Source of the DNA: Sthenelais limicola
Taxonomy: Eukaryota; Annelida; Polychaeta; Phyllodocida; Sigalionidae
Length of the DNA: 64,000 bases
Direction of reading: 5' to 3'
Assembly: GCA_942159475.1 (NCBI GenBank)
Contig: OW804098.1
Span: 2,270,383-2,334,382, forward strand
Below, in pieces: positions 10,391-21,808 of this stretch; position 1 is the stretch's first letter; the number at the start of each line of letters is the position of its first letter. The position numbers and the translations under genes were made by a program. The notes under the pieces are model-generated. The model did no database searches. It worked only from the letters and a program-made list of their open reading frames with translations, and was not told the DNA's origin.

Positions 10391-11303
10391 TTAGCTCACC
10401 TCTAGCTGATAAGTAGCAGCAGTACTTGCTGGCCACACTCCTGTATTGTGTGAGTGTGTGAGATTATATAAGACTGGAGGCACCATGGAGCAGTGCCTGG
10501 GCTGGTGATGGGCGATGTGGGGAGGCGGCACCATGGAGTAGCGACTGGGACTGTGTGGATGGTGGGCGGTGGGAGGAGGTGGCAGGGGCAGGGGGCACAC
10601 TGCCCTGCCAATGTCACTTTTCACAAACTCTGCCACCTTCCCGCTATACAAAGCATTGTGCTGTGTTTGAGCACATACTTTATTGTCACTATGGTATTTG
10701 TTGTGAAGAGGACTTGTCTCATTGGTGACAATGTCTATACAGACATTGTCTTCAGTCTGTTGGTAAGCACTGGAGGAATGGCGGGAGGATACCAGGTAAC
10801 CATAGTTACCCTGTGCATCCCCATAAGCCATGACTTCCATGTCAATACTGGCCCACCTATTGCTGCTGTCAATGGTATGATGACAGTGACTTCTAGCATG
10901 TTCATGTGTGCACCGGTGGCTACTGTGGTGTGCTCCATGGCATGTCCTGGAGGCTGTGTCACTCCCTGCCTCTCTGCCTCTCAGCCTGGTGCAGGCACTC
11001 TGCTCCTCCTGAGTAAGCTCATTGGTGACACAGTACCACATCTCACTATCAGGTTCTTCACCATTGTTATGCTCATTATCCTCATAGCCCTCGTCACTGT
11101 TCTCCTCCTCCGGTACCCCATGGTCCACTGTGTGCTGGGTGCGCAGCAGGCCATCCATTGAGCACCACACCTCTGCCCTGTTCACACTCAGTGTGGCTGG
11201 GGTGGGGCAGTTCTCCTGCATCATGCTGGGCAGGGACTGGTTGGCGGTGGTGGGACTGTGCTGCAGCAGCGGGCATTTACATGCAGGTGAGGCTGGTGCA
11301 GAC
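10391..11303 (-). CDS. Receptor-like gene A, exon 4: cytoplasmic tail
   Basis: Last exon of the four-exon gene (residues 242-545). The acceptor is TATCTACAG at 11,304-11,312; the frame is fixed by exon 3, which leaves two bases (TG) that pair with the exon's first G. The product is hydrophilic: an acidic stretch (PEEENSDEGYEDNEHNNGEE), a His/Ser-rich region, several tyrosines including YGYL (a possible YxxPhi sorting motif), and a Pro/His-rich C-terminus. Following the signal peptide and single transmembrane segment of exons 1-2, this should be the intracellular tail. No known domain recognised. The final codons read GAG-GTGAGC-TAA; GTGAGC could be a further splice donor, but unit B has GTCAGC there, so I end the protein at the TAA. 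Unit B encodes the same exon with the same length (913 bases). Confidence 0.7.
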
Positions 11304-11339
11304 CTGTAGATATATTCATGAAAACCATGTAATGTACAT

Positions 11340-11712
11340 AATATGAAATGTATGTTTTAAGAAAATGAGTCACAAGTCGCAAAAATTGAATTTTGAAATA
11401 CCATAATTTTTTAAAAGATGAGGTCAAGCCAATTCCAATCAACTAAACTGTAGGACATCTATTGAGTATTTATGTATTTTTATGTTTGATATTTTTATTT
11501 TTGAAAACAGAATTTGCAATTTTTCTTGGTGGACATTTATTAGTAAAGTAGCTAGATATATGCTATATGATGATTTTAGAAGTGTATGGATATATTTAAT
11601 GCACTGTTCTGGAAATTGGTACATGAATTGACATGACTTCATTTGTGAAACCAACCAAAAGGGAAAACATTCCAACAAATAAATCTTGCGTATAAATCAC
11701 TTTGGAAAATCT
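11340..11712. mobile_element. MITE-2 copy filling intron 3 of gene A
   Basis: Contains the left arm (GAAAATGAGTCACAAGTCGC at about 11,361), the AGATGAGGTCAAGCC segment and the AAATCACTTTGGAAAA right side. It makes up about 370 of the intron's 461 bases. A homologous copy lies at the same place in unit B, so insertion predates the segmental duplication. Confidence 0.7.
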
Positions 11713-11764
11713 CATTAACCTCACATTAAACATGAATAATATTGATCAGGGAGACAATACTGAC

Positions 11765-11900
11765 CATGTATCTGCTGCTGCGGCAAGATCTGCGGCTATG
11801 CTCTCTACACTCATGGCGACTACGATCTGTACCTTGGCCTTCATGGCTGCATTAGAGGAGACTCTAGCCACATCAGCCTTCATGTACGCCTGCATCAGCT
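11765..11900 (-). CDS. Receptor-like gene A, exon 3: Ala-rich helix
   Basis: 136 bases between an acceptor GTTGTAG and a donor GTCAGT. Phase: two bases complete the split Glu codon from exon 2, 44 codons follow, and two bases are left for exon 4. It encodes residues 197-242, an alanine- and valine-rich segment (ELMQAYMKADVARVSS, then SIAADLAAAADTW) that should form an amphipathic helix next to the membrane on the cytoplasmic side. The donor departs from the GTRAGT consensus but is identical in unit B. The B exon has the same length and about 5% base differences. Confidence 0.65.
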
Positions 11901-12520
11901 CTACAACACAAACAACTAGTTATCAGACAAGTTGGACATGAAATAATTTAATCAACCAATGGGGATATGTGCCAGCCATGCTTCATGGTAAGCTACTATG
12001 TTTGCAAGTTGATAGGGGGAAAAAGAGAGACAAGAAAACTGCAACTTTCCAAATAATGAATCTTATGTTGCAAATTTTCACATGATAAATCATAGACACA
12101 GATATCATTTAGTATAATTATTATATTGAAGAAATACAAACTACAACAGATTTCACACATACTTGTGGACTTTTAGAACATGATTGATCGCTATGTATAG
12201 CTATCTTGGCGCCATGAATATATAGAAAATAAGGGTAAAATCCTAAAAGTAAGGGAATTTTATGTATTTTGATAGTCTTTTCTCTAGATGGGTCCAGTAT
12301 GAATGACCATTAGCACCAATTTGCTTTCATGTCTAACAACATTGACTGAATTTAGATTTTGTAAATATGTATATGAGTCTATAAGAAACCATTATAAATG
12401 GTTAGTAAGGATTCCTCTGGAGGAACTGCTTCGGCCGATGATCGCATCCTACTCTGATTGATTGTAAACTGTTTTAAATTGGAATAAAGATACAATGTAT
12501 ATGAATATAGCTACACCTAC

Positions 12521-12697
12521 CATTCTGAGATTGCTGGATGCGCTTTAGAGCTGCGGCACTTTTTCGTTGTTGTTGTTTCTGAAAGTGTCTGAGTCTGTTC
12601 TTGCAGAGATAGAGGAAGCCGCCCAGTTTGAATATGACAACAATAACGATGAGAATGGTCACTCCAACACGGTTAACATGACTTTTCTGTCCTCTGC
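12521..12697 (-). CDS. Receptor-like gene A, exon 2: transmembrane segment
   Basis: 177 bases; acceptor TATACTTTCAG, donor GTAGGT. It begins by completing the split Gly codon of exon 1 (phase 1) and ends in phase 1. It encodes residues 138-196: a short basic stalk (GRGQKSHVNR), the membrane segment VGVTILIVIVVIF-K-LGGFLYLC (about 148-169) and a basic, Gln-rich juxtamembrane region (KNRLRHFQKQQQRK). The positive charges after the segment favour a type I orientation. Lys161 sits inside the hydrophobic segment and is conserved in unit B. Such a residue is known in immune receptors that pair with signalling adaptors; whether it does so here is inference. Confidence 0.75.
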
Positions 12698-12754
12698 CTG
12701 AAAGTATAAACAGTCACATTTATACAACTAGGTCATCATCATTTCAATAGTATT

Positions 12755-12935
12755 AGATAGACACAGCAGTGGGCGGAAGACCATGGATATTTCTTACCAA
12801 GGATACTACCATGAGCCCATATCTCAATAGCCTCAACTGTATTATTGAGAATGTACAGTGTACATGCCTTATTGTAATATCTTTGTATTGTCTGATGACT
12901 GCTGCATAAACATACTAAATAAATAAAAATAAAAA
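12755..12935 (+). repeat. Dispersed retroelement tail, copy 2 (intron 1, unit A)
   Basis: Same motif order as 6595-6772 and collinear with 43,272-43,445 in unit B, so it was present before the duplication. Ends in an A-rich stretch near 12,935. Confidence 0.6.
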
Positions 12936-13017
12936 AATGTGTTTAAAGTTATACTTGGGTGTCACATACACCATCTAGCGGCTAATGTCTTTCTTTGAAA
13001 TACTGTCTATCAAAGGA

Positions 13018-13564
13018 CAATCACTGAATGTTTCATGTAAATCTAAGCATAATCACTGAATGTTTCATGTAAATCTAAGCACAATCACTGAATGTTTCAT
13101 GTTAATCTAAGCACAATCACTGAATGTTTCATGTAAATCTAAGCACATTCACTGAATGTTTCATGTTAATCTAAGCACAATCACTGAATGATTCATGTAA
13201 ATCTGAGCACAATCACTGAATGTTTCATGTAAATCTAAGCACAATCACTGAATGTTTCATGTTAATCTAAGCACAATCACTGAATGTTTCATGTAAATCT
13301 ATGGACAATCACTGAATGTTTCAATGGGAATCTAAGTACATTCACTGAATGTTTCATGTAAATCTAAGTACATTCACTGAATGTTTCAATGGGAATCTAA
13401 GCACATTCACTGAATGTTTCATGTAAATCTAAGCACATTCACTGAATGTGTCATGTAAATCTATGGACAATCACTGAATGTTTCATGTAAATCTAAGTAC
13501 ATTCACTTAATGTTTCATGTAATTCTATGGACAATCACTGAATGTTTCATGTAAATCTAAGTAC
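13018..13564 (+). repeat. Minisatellite, 32-bp unit, about 17 copies
   Basis: Unit begins TCACTGAATGTTTCATGTAA and continues ATCTAAGCACAA with single-base variants. The orthologous position in unit B (43,530-43,676) holds only about five copies, so the array has expanded in A or contracted in B. It lies in intron 1 of gene A. Confidence 0.9.
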
Positions 13565-13567
13565 TAT

Positions 13568-13711
13568 AGCAAGAACAGCACAGTATTGCGTGTGAGGTGG
13601 GCTATATTCTCCGAGTATGGCCGAAAACTACGAGGCCGTAGGCCGAGTTGTTTTTCGGCCATACAAGGAGAATATAGGCCTCCGAAGACACGATACTGTG
13701 TTATTCTTGCT
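13568..13711. mobile_element. 144-bp foldback (hairpin) element
   Basis: Starts AGCAAGAACAGCACAGTAT and ends ATACTGTGTTATTCTTGCT, with further pairing inward (TATTCTCC...TATGGCCGAAAA against TTTTCGGCCATA...GGAGAATA). Nearly the whole length can fold back on itself. No coding capacity. It directly abuts the end of the 32-bp array. Confidence 0.8.
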
Positions 13712-14394
13712 TTTATTCCATGATTCTTAACTTAAAACAACTTGATTTGCTTTAATTTCATCAAACTGAGTTGTCTGCATTGTCTCGAACGGTTGTGACG
13801 TCACTGTAGAATACAGGGAGTTTATATTGTCCACCTTGTGAGCGGCAAGTATATCGATTATATTGTACGCTCACGGCCAAATCACGGAATAATATGATAA
13901 GAAATGTTCTCTATTATTGTTAGTGATAATTGATAGGCAATTATCACTCACAGACCTATATGGATCCCAACTTGATCAGATCATCGATCAAAGGTAAGAG
14001 TTTTATTTCTGACACCTGACACCCATGTCAGGGATGTACCTCAATTGCATAACCAGCCATGCCCAGTCATTCCACCCATTTTCCAGTAGGGGAGGCCAGG
14101 CGTTATGTAATATTATGTGACACTGCTACACAGGAATACCCGGATCATGCACATCATGACATCTGCTAATTAGACATGCCTGTTGCGCTGGCTCACAACA
14201 CAGATTGCTACCTTGCTTCATTAGATTAAACAATATCCTTGCCTCCCTACTGGAGAGTGCTACTATAAAATACTATATACGGGTGTGTAAAATATTCTCA
14301 CACATTTAGGGTTTGCGGGAAAAATGATCACACTACATTAATAACCTTATATCTAAGCTTTTAAACTTGATAAATGTATCAAAATATGAAAGCA

Positions 14395-14523
14395 ATCTTT
14401 TGGTGCATGTCCTAGTGTTTACTATCACTGGAATCGGCTTCATCTCCTCTTTTCAAACATGGTGATATCTCAAACTCCATATTTTGCGACTTATGACTAA
14501 TTTTCCTAAAACGGATCACATAT
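14395..14523. mobile_element. MITE-2 right-half fragment
   Basis: CTATCACTGGAATCGGCTT...CTCCTCTTTTCAAA...GCGACTTATGACTAATTTTCC, ending at a GGATCACATAT terminus. Inverted relative to the copy that follows at 14,637. Confidence 0.6.
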
Positions 14524-14636
14524 TTTATGTTTGATATTTTCATTTTTGAGGAAAGCTGTGTGCAATACTGTTGGGGAGACAATAATTAGTAAAGTAGCTA
14601 AATATACGGTATAAGATACAATTGGAAATGCAAGAA

Positions 14637-15040
14637 TATGTGATCTGTTTTTAGGAAAAAACAGTCGCAAAATGTGGATTTTGAGATATTACCATATTTA
14701 AAAAAAGTAGATCAAGCTGATTTCAATGATAGTAAACACTAGGACATCTATTAAGTATTCCTATATTCTAAGTTTGTTATTTTTAATTTTGGAACAAAAA
14801 CAAGTTTGCAATGTTTCTGGGTGGCTAATAACCAATAGATAAGTAGATATGCTCCATACAAAGGCGTTCAAAATGCAAGGATATATTTAATACAAATTGG
14901 TACATAGATTCACATGATCATAAGTGCTAAACCCTCAAACAATTAGAACATTCCAATAAAGAGATCTTGTCAAAAAAACACTTTGAAAAATATTAATTCT
15001 GCAACTTGTGACTCATTTTCCTGGAACTCATCACATATTT
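14637..15040. mobile_element. MITE-2, near full-length copy
   Basis: Both terminal arms are present: ATGTGATCTGTTTTTAGGAA with AGTCGCAAAATG on the left and GCAACTTGTGACTCATTTTC...TCATCACATAT on the right, about 404 bases. Internal landmarks AAAGTAGCTAA-like and GATCAAGCTGATTTCAATG match other copies. A further right-end fragment follows to about 15,183. Confidence 0.75.
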
Positions 15041-15469
15041 GAAACATTGTCTTGAAATTTGGTAGACCTATTCCTATATCCATGTGTACTAGATACTTCA
15101 AGAATGAAAACATTCCAACAAAGAGATCCTGTGAATAAATCACTTTGATTCAATTCCACTTTTCCTGAAACACATCACATGTACAATTGATGTAGGCAGC
15201 GGTAAGATTATGAAAGCCCACATACCATCAAGAGACGGGAAGTTATAATGGAAAATATCCGTCCTCCCTTCATTAGTCCTTATATGAATGTACACTTTGA
15301 TACATGATGCAATTACTGCACTTATTACTTACATCATGTATCAAATGCGCGTTTATATAATCATATAATAAGTGACAGATATTAGTCTTGCCGCATACAA
15401 GTTCTATCAAAGTTGAACGTCCTGGTTGTCATGCCTTGTTATATAAGCCTGTCCACCCACAAAGGTTGT

Positions 15470-15600
15470 GTACAGGTCAAGATTTCCCAAAATGTACAAT
15501 TTGCTGTCACCAGACCCGTCAAATAACCCGAGTTTCAGATAAAAATAAAGTTCAAAATGCAATTCAACCGAAACAAACAGGTCAAGTAAATGTTTAAAGA
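15470..15600. mobile_element. MITE-1 fragment (unit A)
   Basis: AAAATGTACAATTTGCTGTC...CAAATAACCCGAGTTTCAG...AAAGTTCAAAATGCA matches the left half of MITE-1 and is collinear with the more complete copy at 45,251-45,481 in unit B. Confidence 0.65.
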
Positions 15601-16004
15601 AAGTGTTAAATTGTAATCGTATATACACACTAATAACTACTCTTATCAAATTATGTATCGTATGATGAACATCGTATGATGAAATCACACATTATATTGT
15701 TTTGAAGTGACGGATGAGAATTATCAAAGCTTGTGAAACTTCGCTTAATAAAATTTATTAAAAAAAAGAGAAACAAGTATTTTCTCCATTTCCTCTATGT
15801 ATGGAATACTGATGTTTTGAGTTTCTCACTTCTCCCCCTAGTGAGCAAGTGTAGCATCTACCCACTAACGTTTTTCTGTTCTATAAAATCTGTATTAGGG
15901 AGGTTTATACAACTCAACCAAAACACTCTTGTTCTGTGGAACGGTTTGAAGTTGTGTCCTGAATATGTGATCCGAAACAAATCAGAAGATTACAATGAAG
16001 CGAC

Positions 16005-16080
16005 CTTGTGTTAAAAACAGTTTGAAAAATATCAATTTTGCTACTTGTGACTCATTTTCCTGAAACGCATCACAAGTTAT
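16005..16080. mobile_element. MITE-2 right-end fragment
   Basis: AATATCAATTTTGCTACTTG followed by TGACTCATTTTCCTGAAACG. A second, similar fragment is at about 16,535-16,608; both are followed by AGTTATGGCAGTAAA, indicating a local duplication of the flank as well (16,060-16,200 and 16,590-16,720). Confidence 0.65.
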
Positions 16081-16860
16081 GGCAGTAAATTGTTTCACCG
16101 GGTCTACGTGGGTGGAACACAAAGTGGTTATAGCTAAGATTTGATCAAGTAATATTAACTCGCATTACTTGATGACTTTATACAGAGTCATAATATGTTA
16201 TTTTGTTTAAACGTATCTTTATTCAGGGAATATAAGCTGGCATATGCCATAGCTATTGGTGTATAAGGACCGGGCAAGCCCGGTATTCCTCCTTAGCCTG
16301 AATTGTTGCTATTACATTTCAATATCTATAAGTGTAGTGTGTTACAATATTGGTATTATAAAGTTCCCTCTAAGTGGGAGTGAAAAATAATGAGATGGAA
16401 TGGAATGATGATGGGGAGATAAGACTATGTTGGAACATGTTATTCAGTCGTGTTAAGTTAATTTCGCACACGTATGTATATGACTGTAAGTGCTAAACCC
16501 CCAAAAGATCAAAACATTTCAATGAAGCGACCTTGTGATGAAAACAGTTAAAAAAATATCAATTTTGCAACTTGTAACTCATTTTCCTGAAACACATCAC
16601 AAGTTATGGCAGTAAACTGTTTTACCGGGTATAGGTGGTTATAGCTAGGATTTGATCAAGTTATATTAACTCGAATTACATGATGACCTAAAGTCATAGG
16701 GTCATAATATGTTATTCAGTCGTGTTAAGTTAACTATAGTGGTAGATGATGAGGTTAAATGATAACAATAATGAGAGACTGAGGGAGTTAATTTAAGACT
16801 ATAATTAATGTAATCGGTTTGATATAAGATACGCATGTCTCATTACATAATACACATATA

Positions 16861-17107
16861 TGGGTCAGATTTTCAGATAATTTATAATTCGCCTTCACCA
16901 ATCCTCTCAAATAGCCCATATTTAAGACAAAAATAAGCATAAAAATGCAGTTTAACATAACACAACGGATACATTGAATCAATGCGATACCAAATATACT
17001 CAGATATACCTGGTATTTATCACTTTTAAGCCTAATTTAGCAGAATTTCCTAAATGTCTAAATGTGTAGATCTGCCAATTGTACATTTGTTGGAAATGTG
17101 ACTCATG
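16861..17107. mobile_element. MITE-1 copy
   Basis: TGGGTCAGATTTTCAGATAA at the left end; GCCAATTGTACATTTGTTGG near the degraded right end. About 247 bases, no ORF of its own. Confidence 0.75.
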
Positions 17108-17924
17108 TGTCGTACTTTGGTTATCACAGGTAGTCGACACAGCTACATCGGGTTTGTCTATTCCACCAGGGGTTTGCTTCATTGTATGGACCAGCAGTTG
17201 TCCCCATGCACTGCAGCCTTATATTGCTAAAGACTACTGTATTGTCTTATGTTATGTGTACACCGTGTAACCTGTATGTATGCTATATGGTGTTGTGACA
17301 CCCCCTCTCATGTGTCATGCATAGACTAGTGCCAGGGTGGCTAGTGTTGGTTAGGCTCAGTACTCTAGTTATATACTTGATTTTAGGGCCAGAGCTGTTA
17401 GTTCACATTTAGCAATATTTTTCTTTTAATACATTTTCTTGAGACTGATTTTGGTTATACATGTTATTCCCACAAAGCTCAAGTGAAAAAACAATTTACA
17501 TAATTTCATTTGACGACACAAATACAAGTTTCAAGTTTTAAATTCAGCTAACTATTTCAAATTAAATCTTGTCGCAAGCATTAAACAGGATGAATTAGCA
17601 CACCATTGTTAATATTTCCTCTCGAAAAAATCTTTTCGAAATTTCATTTTCGTGACTTTTGACATTATATGGACCAACAGTTGTCCTTCTTATGCACTGC
17701 AGCTTAAGTGAAGTGTTTTATTCACAAGATTGCTTATTGAAATCTTTGGAGTGTTTAGCACCTTTAGTCATATCCCCTATGTATCAACTTTGAGGACATT
17801 ATATTCAATATAACTTTGCCTTTTGAAGGTATTCGTCTGGAGTACATTGAGTTACATTACTGGTAATTGCTCACCCAGATATATTGTATAACACTTAAAA
17901 TATAGAAATACATATTAGGTATCC

Positions 17925-18032
17925 TACTGTTTACTATCATTGGAATCGCCTTGATCTCATCTTTTCAAATATAATAATATCTCAAAATACATTTTAAGCG
18001 ACTTGTGACTCATTTTCCTATAACACATCACA
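17925..18032. mobile_element. MITE-2 right-half fragment beside exon 1 of gene A
   Basis: TACTATCATTGGAATCG-type segment, then TTTTAAGCGACTTGTGACTC and AACACATCACATTTTA, ending about 30 bases from the exon 1 donor. The same arrangement occurs in unit B (47,490-47,598). Confidence 0.65.
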
Positions 18033-18067
18033 TTTTATTCTTTATAGATTGTGAAAAACTAACTTAC

Positions 18068-18479
18068 CTCTTGTTGTGTCAATTTCCCCAGTTCTATTCA
18101 TACAGGTTATGTCTGCACACATATAAGCGACATCACTAGCGTCTTGTTTGACATCATATGGCAAGGTCTGCGTCACTGTTGGCACTTGCTTCCAATCACC
18201 CCTTAGCCGATAAGTGGACTCTTCCCCTGACACAGATGAGTCCTGTTTATTGATGGTCTGTGATGAGGACTTACTGAGGGAGAAGGGGTGGCCAGGTCTG
18301 AGAAGGGACGGGGAGAGAACAGGTTGGGGGGCGGAGGGAAGGGCGGGAAGGGGGTAGAAGGGGGCGTGCTGGGAGGTGGAAGGGAGGGCAGGGAGAGGGT
18401 AGAAGGGAGCGGGTTGGGAGGACGTAAGGGTGAAGAGGATGAGGATGAGTGGGGCGAGCAGCAAACTTGACACTCTCAT
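18068..18479 (-). CDS. Receptor-like gene A, exon 1: signal peptide and ectodomain
   Basis: First coding exon of a predicted 545-residue type I membrane protein. From the ATG at 18,479: signal peptide of about 21 residues (MRVSSLLLAPLILILFTLTS), a Pro-rich stretch with two copies of APFYPLPALPS, a Ser-rich region, then a compact region with two cysteines (Cys121, Cys126) and one N-glycosylation sequon (NRT, 128-130). It ends in phase 1 at a strong donor (AGAG/GTAAGTT). Unit B has the same exon with only one of the two Pro-rich repeats, which accounts for its 14 fewer residues. I recognise no domain family. Splicing to exon 2 continues the frame directly into the transmembrane segment. Confidence 0.75.
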
Positions 18480-18800
18480 AATCCAAATGTGGTGCTATGT
18501 ATAAGATGTCCTAGTGTTTACTTTTATTGCAATCCACTTGATCTGTTCCCATCAAATAGGATCAAATCTAAAAATCCTTTTTCATTGACTTGTGACTGCT
18601 ACTCCTGAAGCACATGTATGGTGTACAGTTGTGTATAGTGCAAGCCTAGCACTACCTAGCCGACCTACAGCCTAGGTACAAGTTCCAGGTGTGGTGTACA
18701 GTTGTGTATGATGCTAGCCGTGGTGTAAGGTAAGTTCCAGGTGTGCTATACATTCCAGGTGTGCATCAAGGTCAAGGTGTGGCACATTTAACACCTAAGC

Positions 18801-18911
18801 CTACCAGCAGTACAAGGTCAGCGTTCTGCCTACCAGCAGTACAAGGTCAGCGTTCTGCCTACCAGCAGTACAAGGTCAGCGTTCTGCCTACCAGCAGTAC
18901 AAGGTCAGGAC
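18801..18911 (+). repeat. Minisatellite, 29-bp unit, about four copies
   Basis: Unit begins CTACCAGCAGTACAAGGTCA and continues GCGTTCTGC; copies start at 18,801, 18,830, 18,859 and 18,888. No counterpart seen in unit B. Confidence 0.9.
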
Positions 18912-20026
18912 AACTAGGGCTGGATTCCTCTTCCCTGAAAGTAGATGAATATTTGATTTTTGAGATTTGTTTCGTTTTTTCAAATTAGATTAATGTAGTG
19001 AAGCTGAAATGCTAAAGATTACTCAGCCCCGACTCCTCTGTCCACACTATGACCTGTGTGTCCATGGCAACTATAACTAGCAATGTCTGCGATGAGAAGA
19101 GTTTGTTCGGATAAAGATATTTGTGTGCCACATTACAACTGATGAGGAATGTAGTCAATGTGCATCATAGACTTAGATAATTTATTCATTATTATTTTTT
19201 GTTAATATGTATGACATTTGTATCGTGCTGATTTGAGAGGATTGGTGAAGGCGAACTGAACATCTTCTGAAAATCTGACACATAAAAGGAAAGCGATCGA
19301 TTTGGGTTACATCCCGGCGGTATGTAATAATTACTGAAAGGGGGGAGGCGAAAAAAGACAAAAAAAACAGTACTACAATAACAAACGTTTTTAATAGGGG
19401 AGTTGCATAGCCGCCATTTTGAATCTTGATTCGCATGGAATTATGGCAGTAATGGTACAGTATAAATCATGCATTTGGTTATCATTGATCATTTATACAA
19501 GCTATGATATTGGTGAAAACACTTTTGCAATTTTTGATAAAAATGTTGCTAAATATTTGTAAGTCAGATTTCAACAGAATCCATTGCTTATTTGAGTTGA
19601 TTACATTCTTTCATCATATCTAGTAAATTCATGAACAAGCAGACAAACCGATCTCTATGGCAACTTATGATTACGGATCTCCTTGATCATAAATATTTAT
19701 AAACTTATTGTGTCTAACTACCTAACAGCTGACCTTTTATATCGGATATTTATCGGAAGTATTATCTATTATATGGATATAAATTTGAGAACGATTATAG
19801 TTCGAATATTTAATTTTCATGCACTTTATTTTGATTTTTTGTTTTTCCTTTTTTCTCTTTTTTTAATATCGACTATAGTAATACTTTAGCAATTACGCTA
19901 TAGGCAACAAATGAAAACACCCGAGTAGGCTACTTTACGTCTATTCTTTTTCTTGTTTTCTCGTGTATCTTTTCTTTTTAAATGTGAGAGGCCTTAAATG
20001 ACGATTATATTTGTGTTGCGTTACAG

Positions 20027-20375
20027 GGAAGTGAGTCACAAGTCGCAAAACATGGTGTTTGAGATGTTATCATATTTGAAAAGATGAGATCAAGCCGATT
20101 CTAATGGTAGTTAACAGTAGATATAAGTAAGTAACGTTTCTATAGTTTCTACAGGATAATTAATAACAAAGTATCTAAATATACTCCATAAGATGACCTT
20201 AGAAATGAATAGATGTATTTAATACATTGCCCTGAACCTAGGTTCACGGGTTGATATCAGTAGCAGCTTTAAGCATCCCAAAGATCAGATTATTCCAACA
20301 AAGATATCCTATGAATAAAATACTCTGAAAATATCCCTTTTGCGACTTATTTTGCGACTTATGACTGATTTTCCT
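20027..20375. mobile_element. MITE-2 copy
   Basis: Left arm GAAGTGAGTCACAAGTCGC, internal AAAGATGAGATCAAGCCGA, right arm GCGACTTATGACTGATTTTC. The sequence TTTTGCGACTTAT is locally repeated at the right end. Confidence 0.7.
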
Positions 20376-20426
20376 CATTTGACGTCGATAGAAGTAGAGT
20401 CATCTTGGGCCATGCCCTCTTCTATA

Positions 20427-20640
20427 TGGGTCAGATTTTCAGAAAATGTACAATTCAACTTCGCCAATCTCCTCAAATAACCCAAATTTAAGCCGAAAAT
20501 AAAGTTCAAGCCAACCAAACAGATTGCTAGAATCAAGTGTACTCGAATTTACCTAGTATTGACCAAATTGCAGCCTAATTTAGCAGAATTTACAAAATGT
20601 GTACAGCTACCAATTGTACATTTTCTGAAAATCTGACCCA
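20427..20640. mobile_element. MITE-1 copy with intact ends
   Basis: Begins TGGGTCAGATTTTCAGAAAA and ends TTTTCTGAAAATCTGACCCA, flanked by TATA/TATG so that a TA target duplication is likely. 214 bases. Confidence 0.85.
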
Positions 20641-20929
20641 TATGCTGATCTATAATAGCCGTATCAAGGACAGTGGTTCGGCCGACCAATTAGCACAAAG
20701 CATATATTATAAATAGGATTTGTTAATGGGTAAAACAATAGCTTCCAACCAATTAAACTCCATTATGTTCCATTACATGCACTCTATTGTATTCTGGCAA
20801 GCCTTTCTGCGCATGTGTGAACAATCGGAGGAAGTTGAGTAGATGGCCCATATACTCACCTTCCAGAATACAATAACACATAATGGAGTGTAATTGGTAG
20901 GAAGCTGTTGTTTTTAACATAATTAGCCC

Positions 20930-21065
20930 CCGCCCACTATACACACCTACTACCACACCCATTCTCACTACACATCCACCCCACCCACCTACCCACCCCC
21001 CCCACCCACCACCCCACCCCCACCCACCCACCCCCACCCACCCACCAACCCACCCACCAACCTAC
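20930..21065 (+). repeat. CCCAC-rich simple sequence
   Basis: Low-complexity C/A tract, mostly CCACCC permutations. The open frames here on the minus strand encode only Gly/Trp/Val repeats and are not genes. Confidence 0.85.
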
Positions 21066-21571
21066 CCGGTGACTGATGTGACGATATTTAATGCTTTTTT
21101 TCGCGCTTCTCAAATGTTAAATATGCAGAAAGGAGGTATGAGTACTACTCGCTGTAATAAATGATTTTAAATGATTTTTTCACAATTATGATTGCAAGTG
21201 GACCACATTTGAAAGCTTGTATATTATATATGTGTATGCATATCCAATGTTAGACTAAGGAGGTGAAAACCCGCGCAGGAACTGTTGAACCCAGTACAAA
21301 CAAATCTTTAAAAAAAAAGAAGACAAGTAATCTTTCGATCAGGTTACTTCAAAACCAAGATTCAGTCGTTTTTATTAAGTTGTTTTTTATTTTGTTGATA
21401 GTTTTGTATGATTCCAACGTTTCAATTCCCAGGCGAACCTTCTTTAGGGAATGATTAACATAGCTTTTTCCAGCGGGTTATATTAACATTGTGTAACTTA
21501 GCTATAACTTAGCTTTCTAGTAATCGGCCATAAATTACATAGCTAACTTTGTGTTCGTGCATAACGATATA

Positions 21572-21808
21572 TGGGTCAGATTGTCAGAAAATGTACAATT
21601 AGCAGCTGTACACATTTAATAAACTCTGCTAAATTAGGCTGTCATTTGGTCAATACTAGGTAAATTCGAGTATATTTGGTATTGTATTGATTCTAGCAAT
21701 CTGTTTGGTTAGGTTGAACTGTGTTTTGAACTGTATTTTCGTCTGAAATTAGGGTTATTTGAGAGGATTGGTGAAAATGAATTGTACATTTTCTAAAAAT
21801 CTGACCCA
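21572..21808. mobile_element. MITE-1 copy, opposite internal orientation
   Basis: Ends TGGGTCAGATTGTCAGAAAA and TTTCTAAAAATCTGACCCA. The interior runs in reverse relative to the 20,427 copy (AGCAGCTGTACACATTTAAT near the left end). Flanked by TA on both sides. Confidence 0.85.

Larger units (their letters stand above)
18480..20426. other. Upstream region/5' intron of gene A; no further exon found
   Basis: Contains the 29-bp array at 18,801, a MITE-1 fragment (about 19,214-19,282) and a MITE-2 copy (20,027-20,375). 19,440-20,020 is very AT-rich with no recognisable gene. Confidence 0.45.

Noticed and set aside
10493..11161. Plus-strand ORF of 222 codons (and its 202-codon counterpart at 28,851-29,459) with hydrophobic, membrane-like stretches
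   Set aside because: It is antisense to exon 4. The minus strand has matching splice borders, phases and open frames in both units; hydrophobic composition is what the complement of an acidic/His-rich tail yields.
18288..18470. Gly/Glu-rich plus-strand ORF
   Set aside because: Antisense of the Pro/Ser-rich part of exon 1 of gene A.
20753..21037. Gly/Trp/Val-rich ORF on the minus strand
   Set aside because: Translation of a CCCAC simple-sequence tract.
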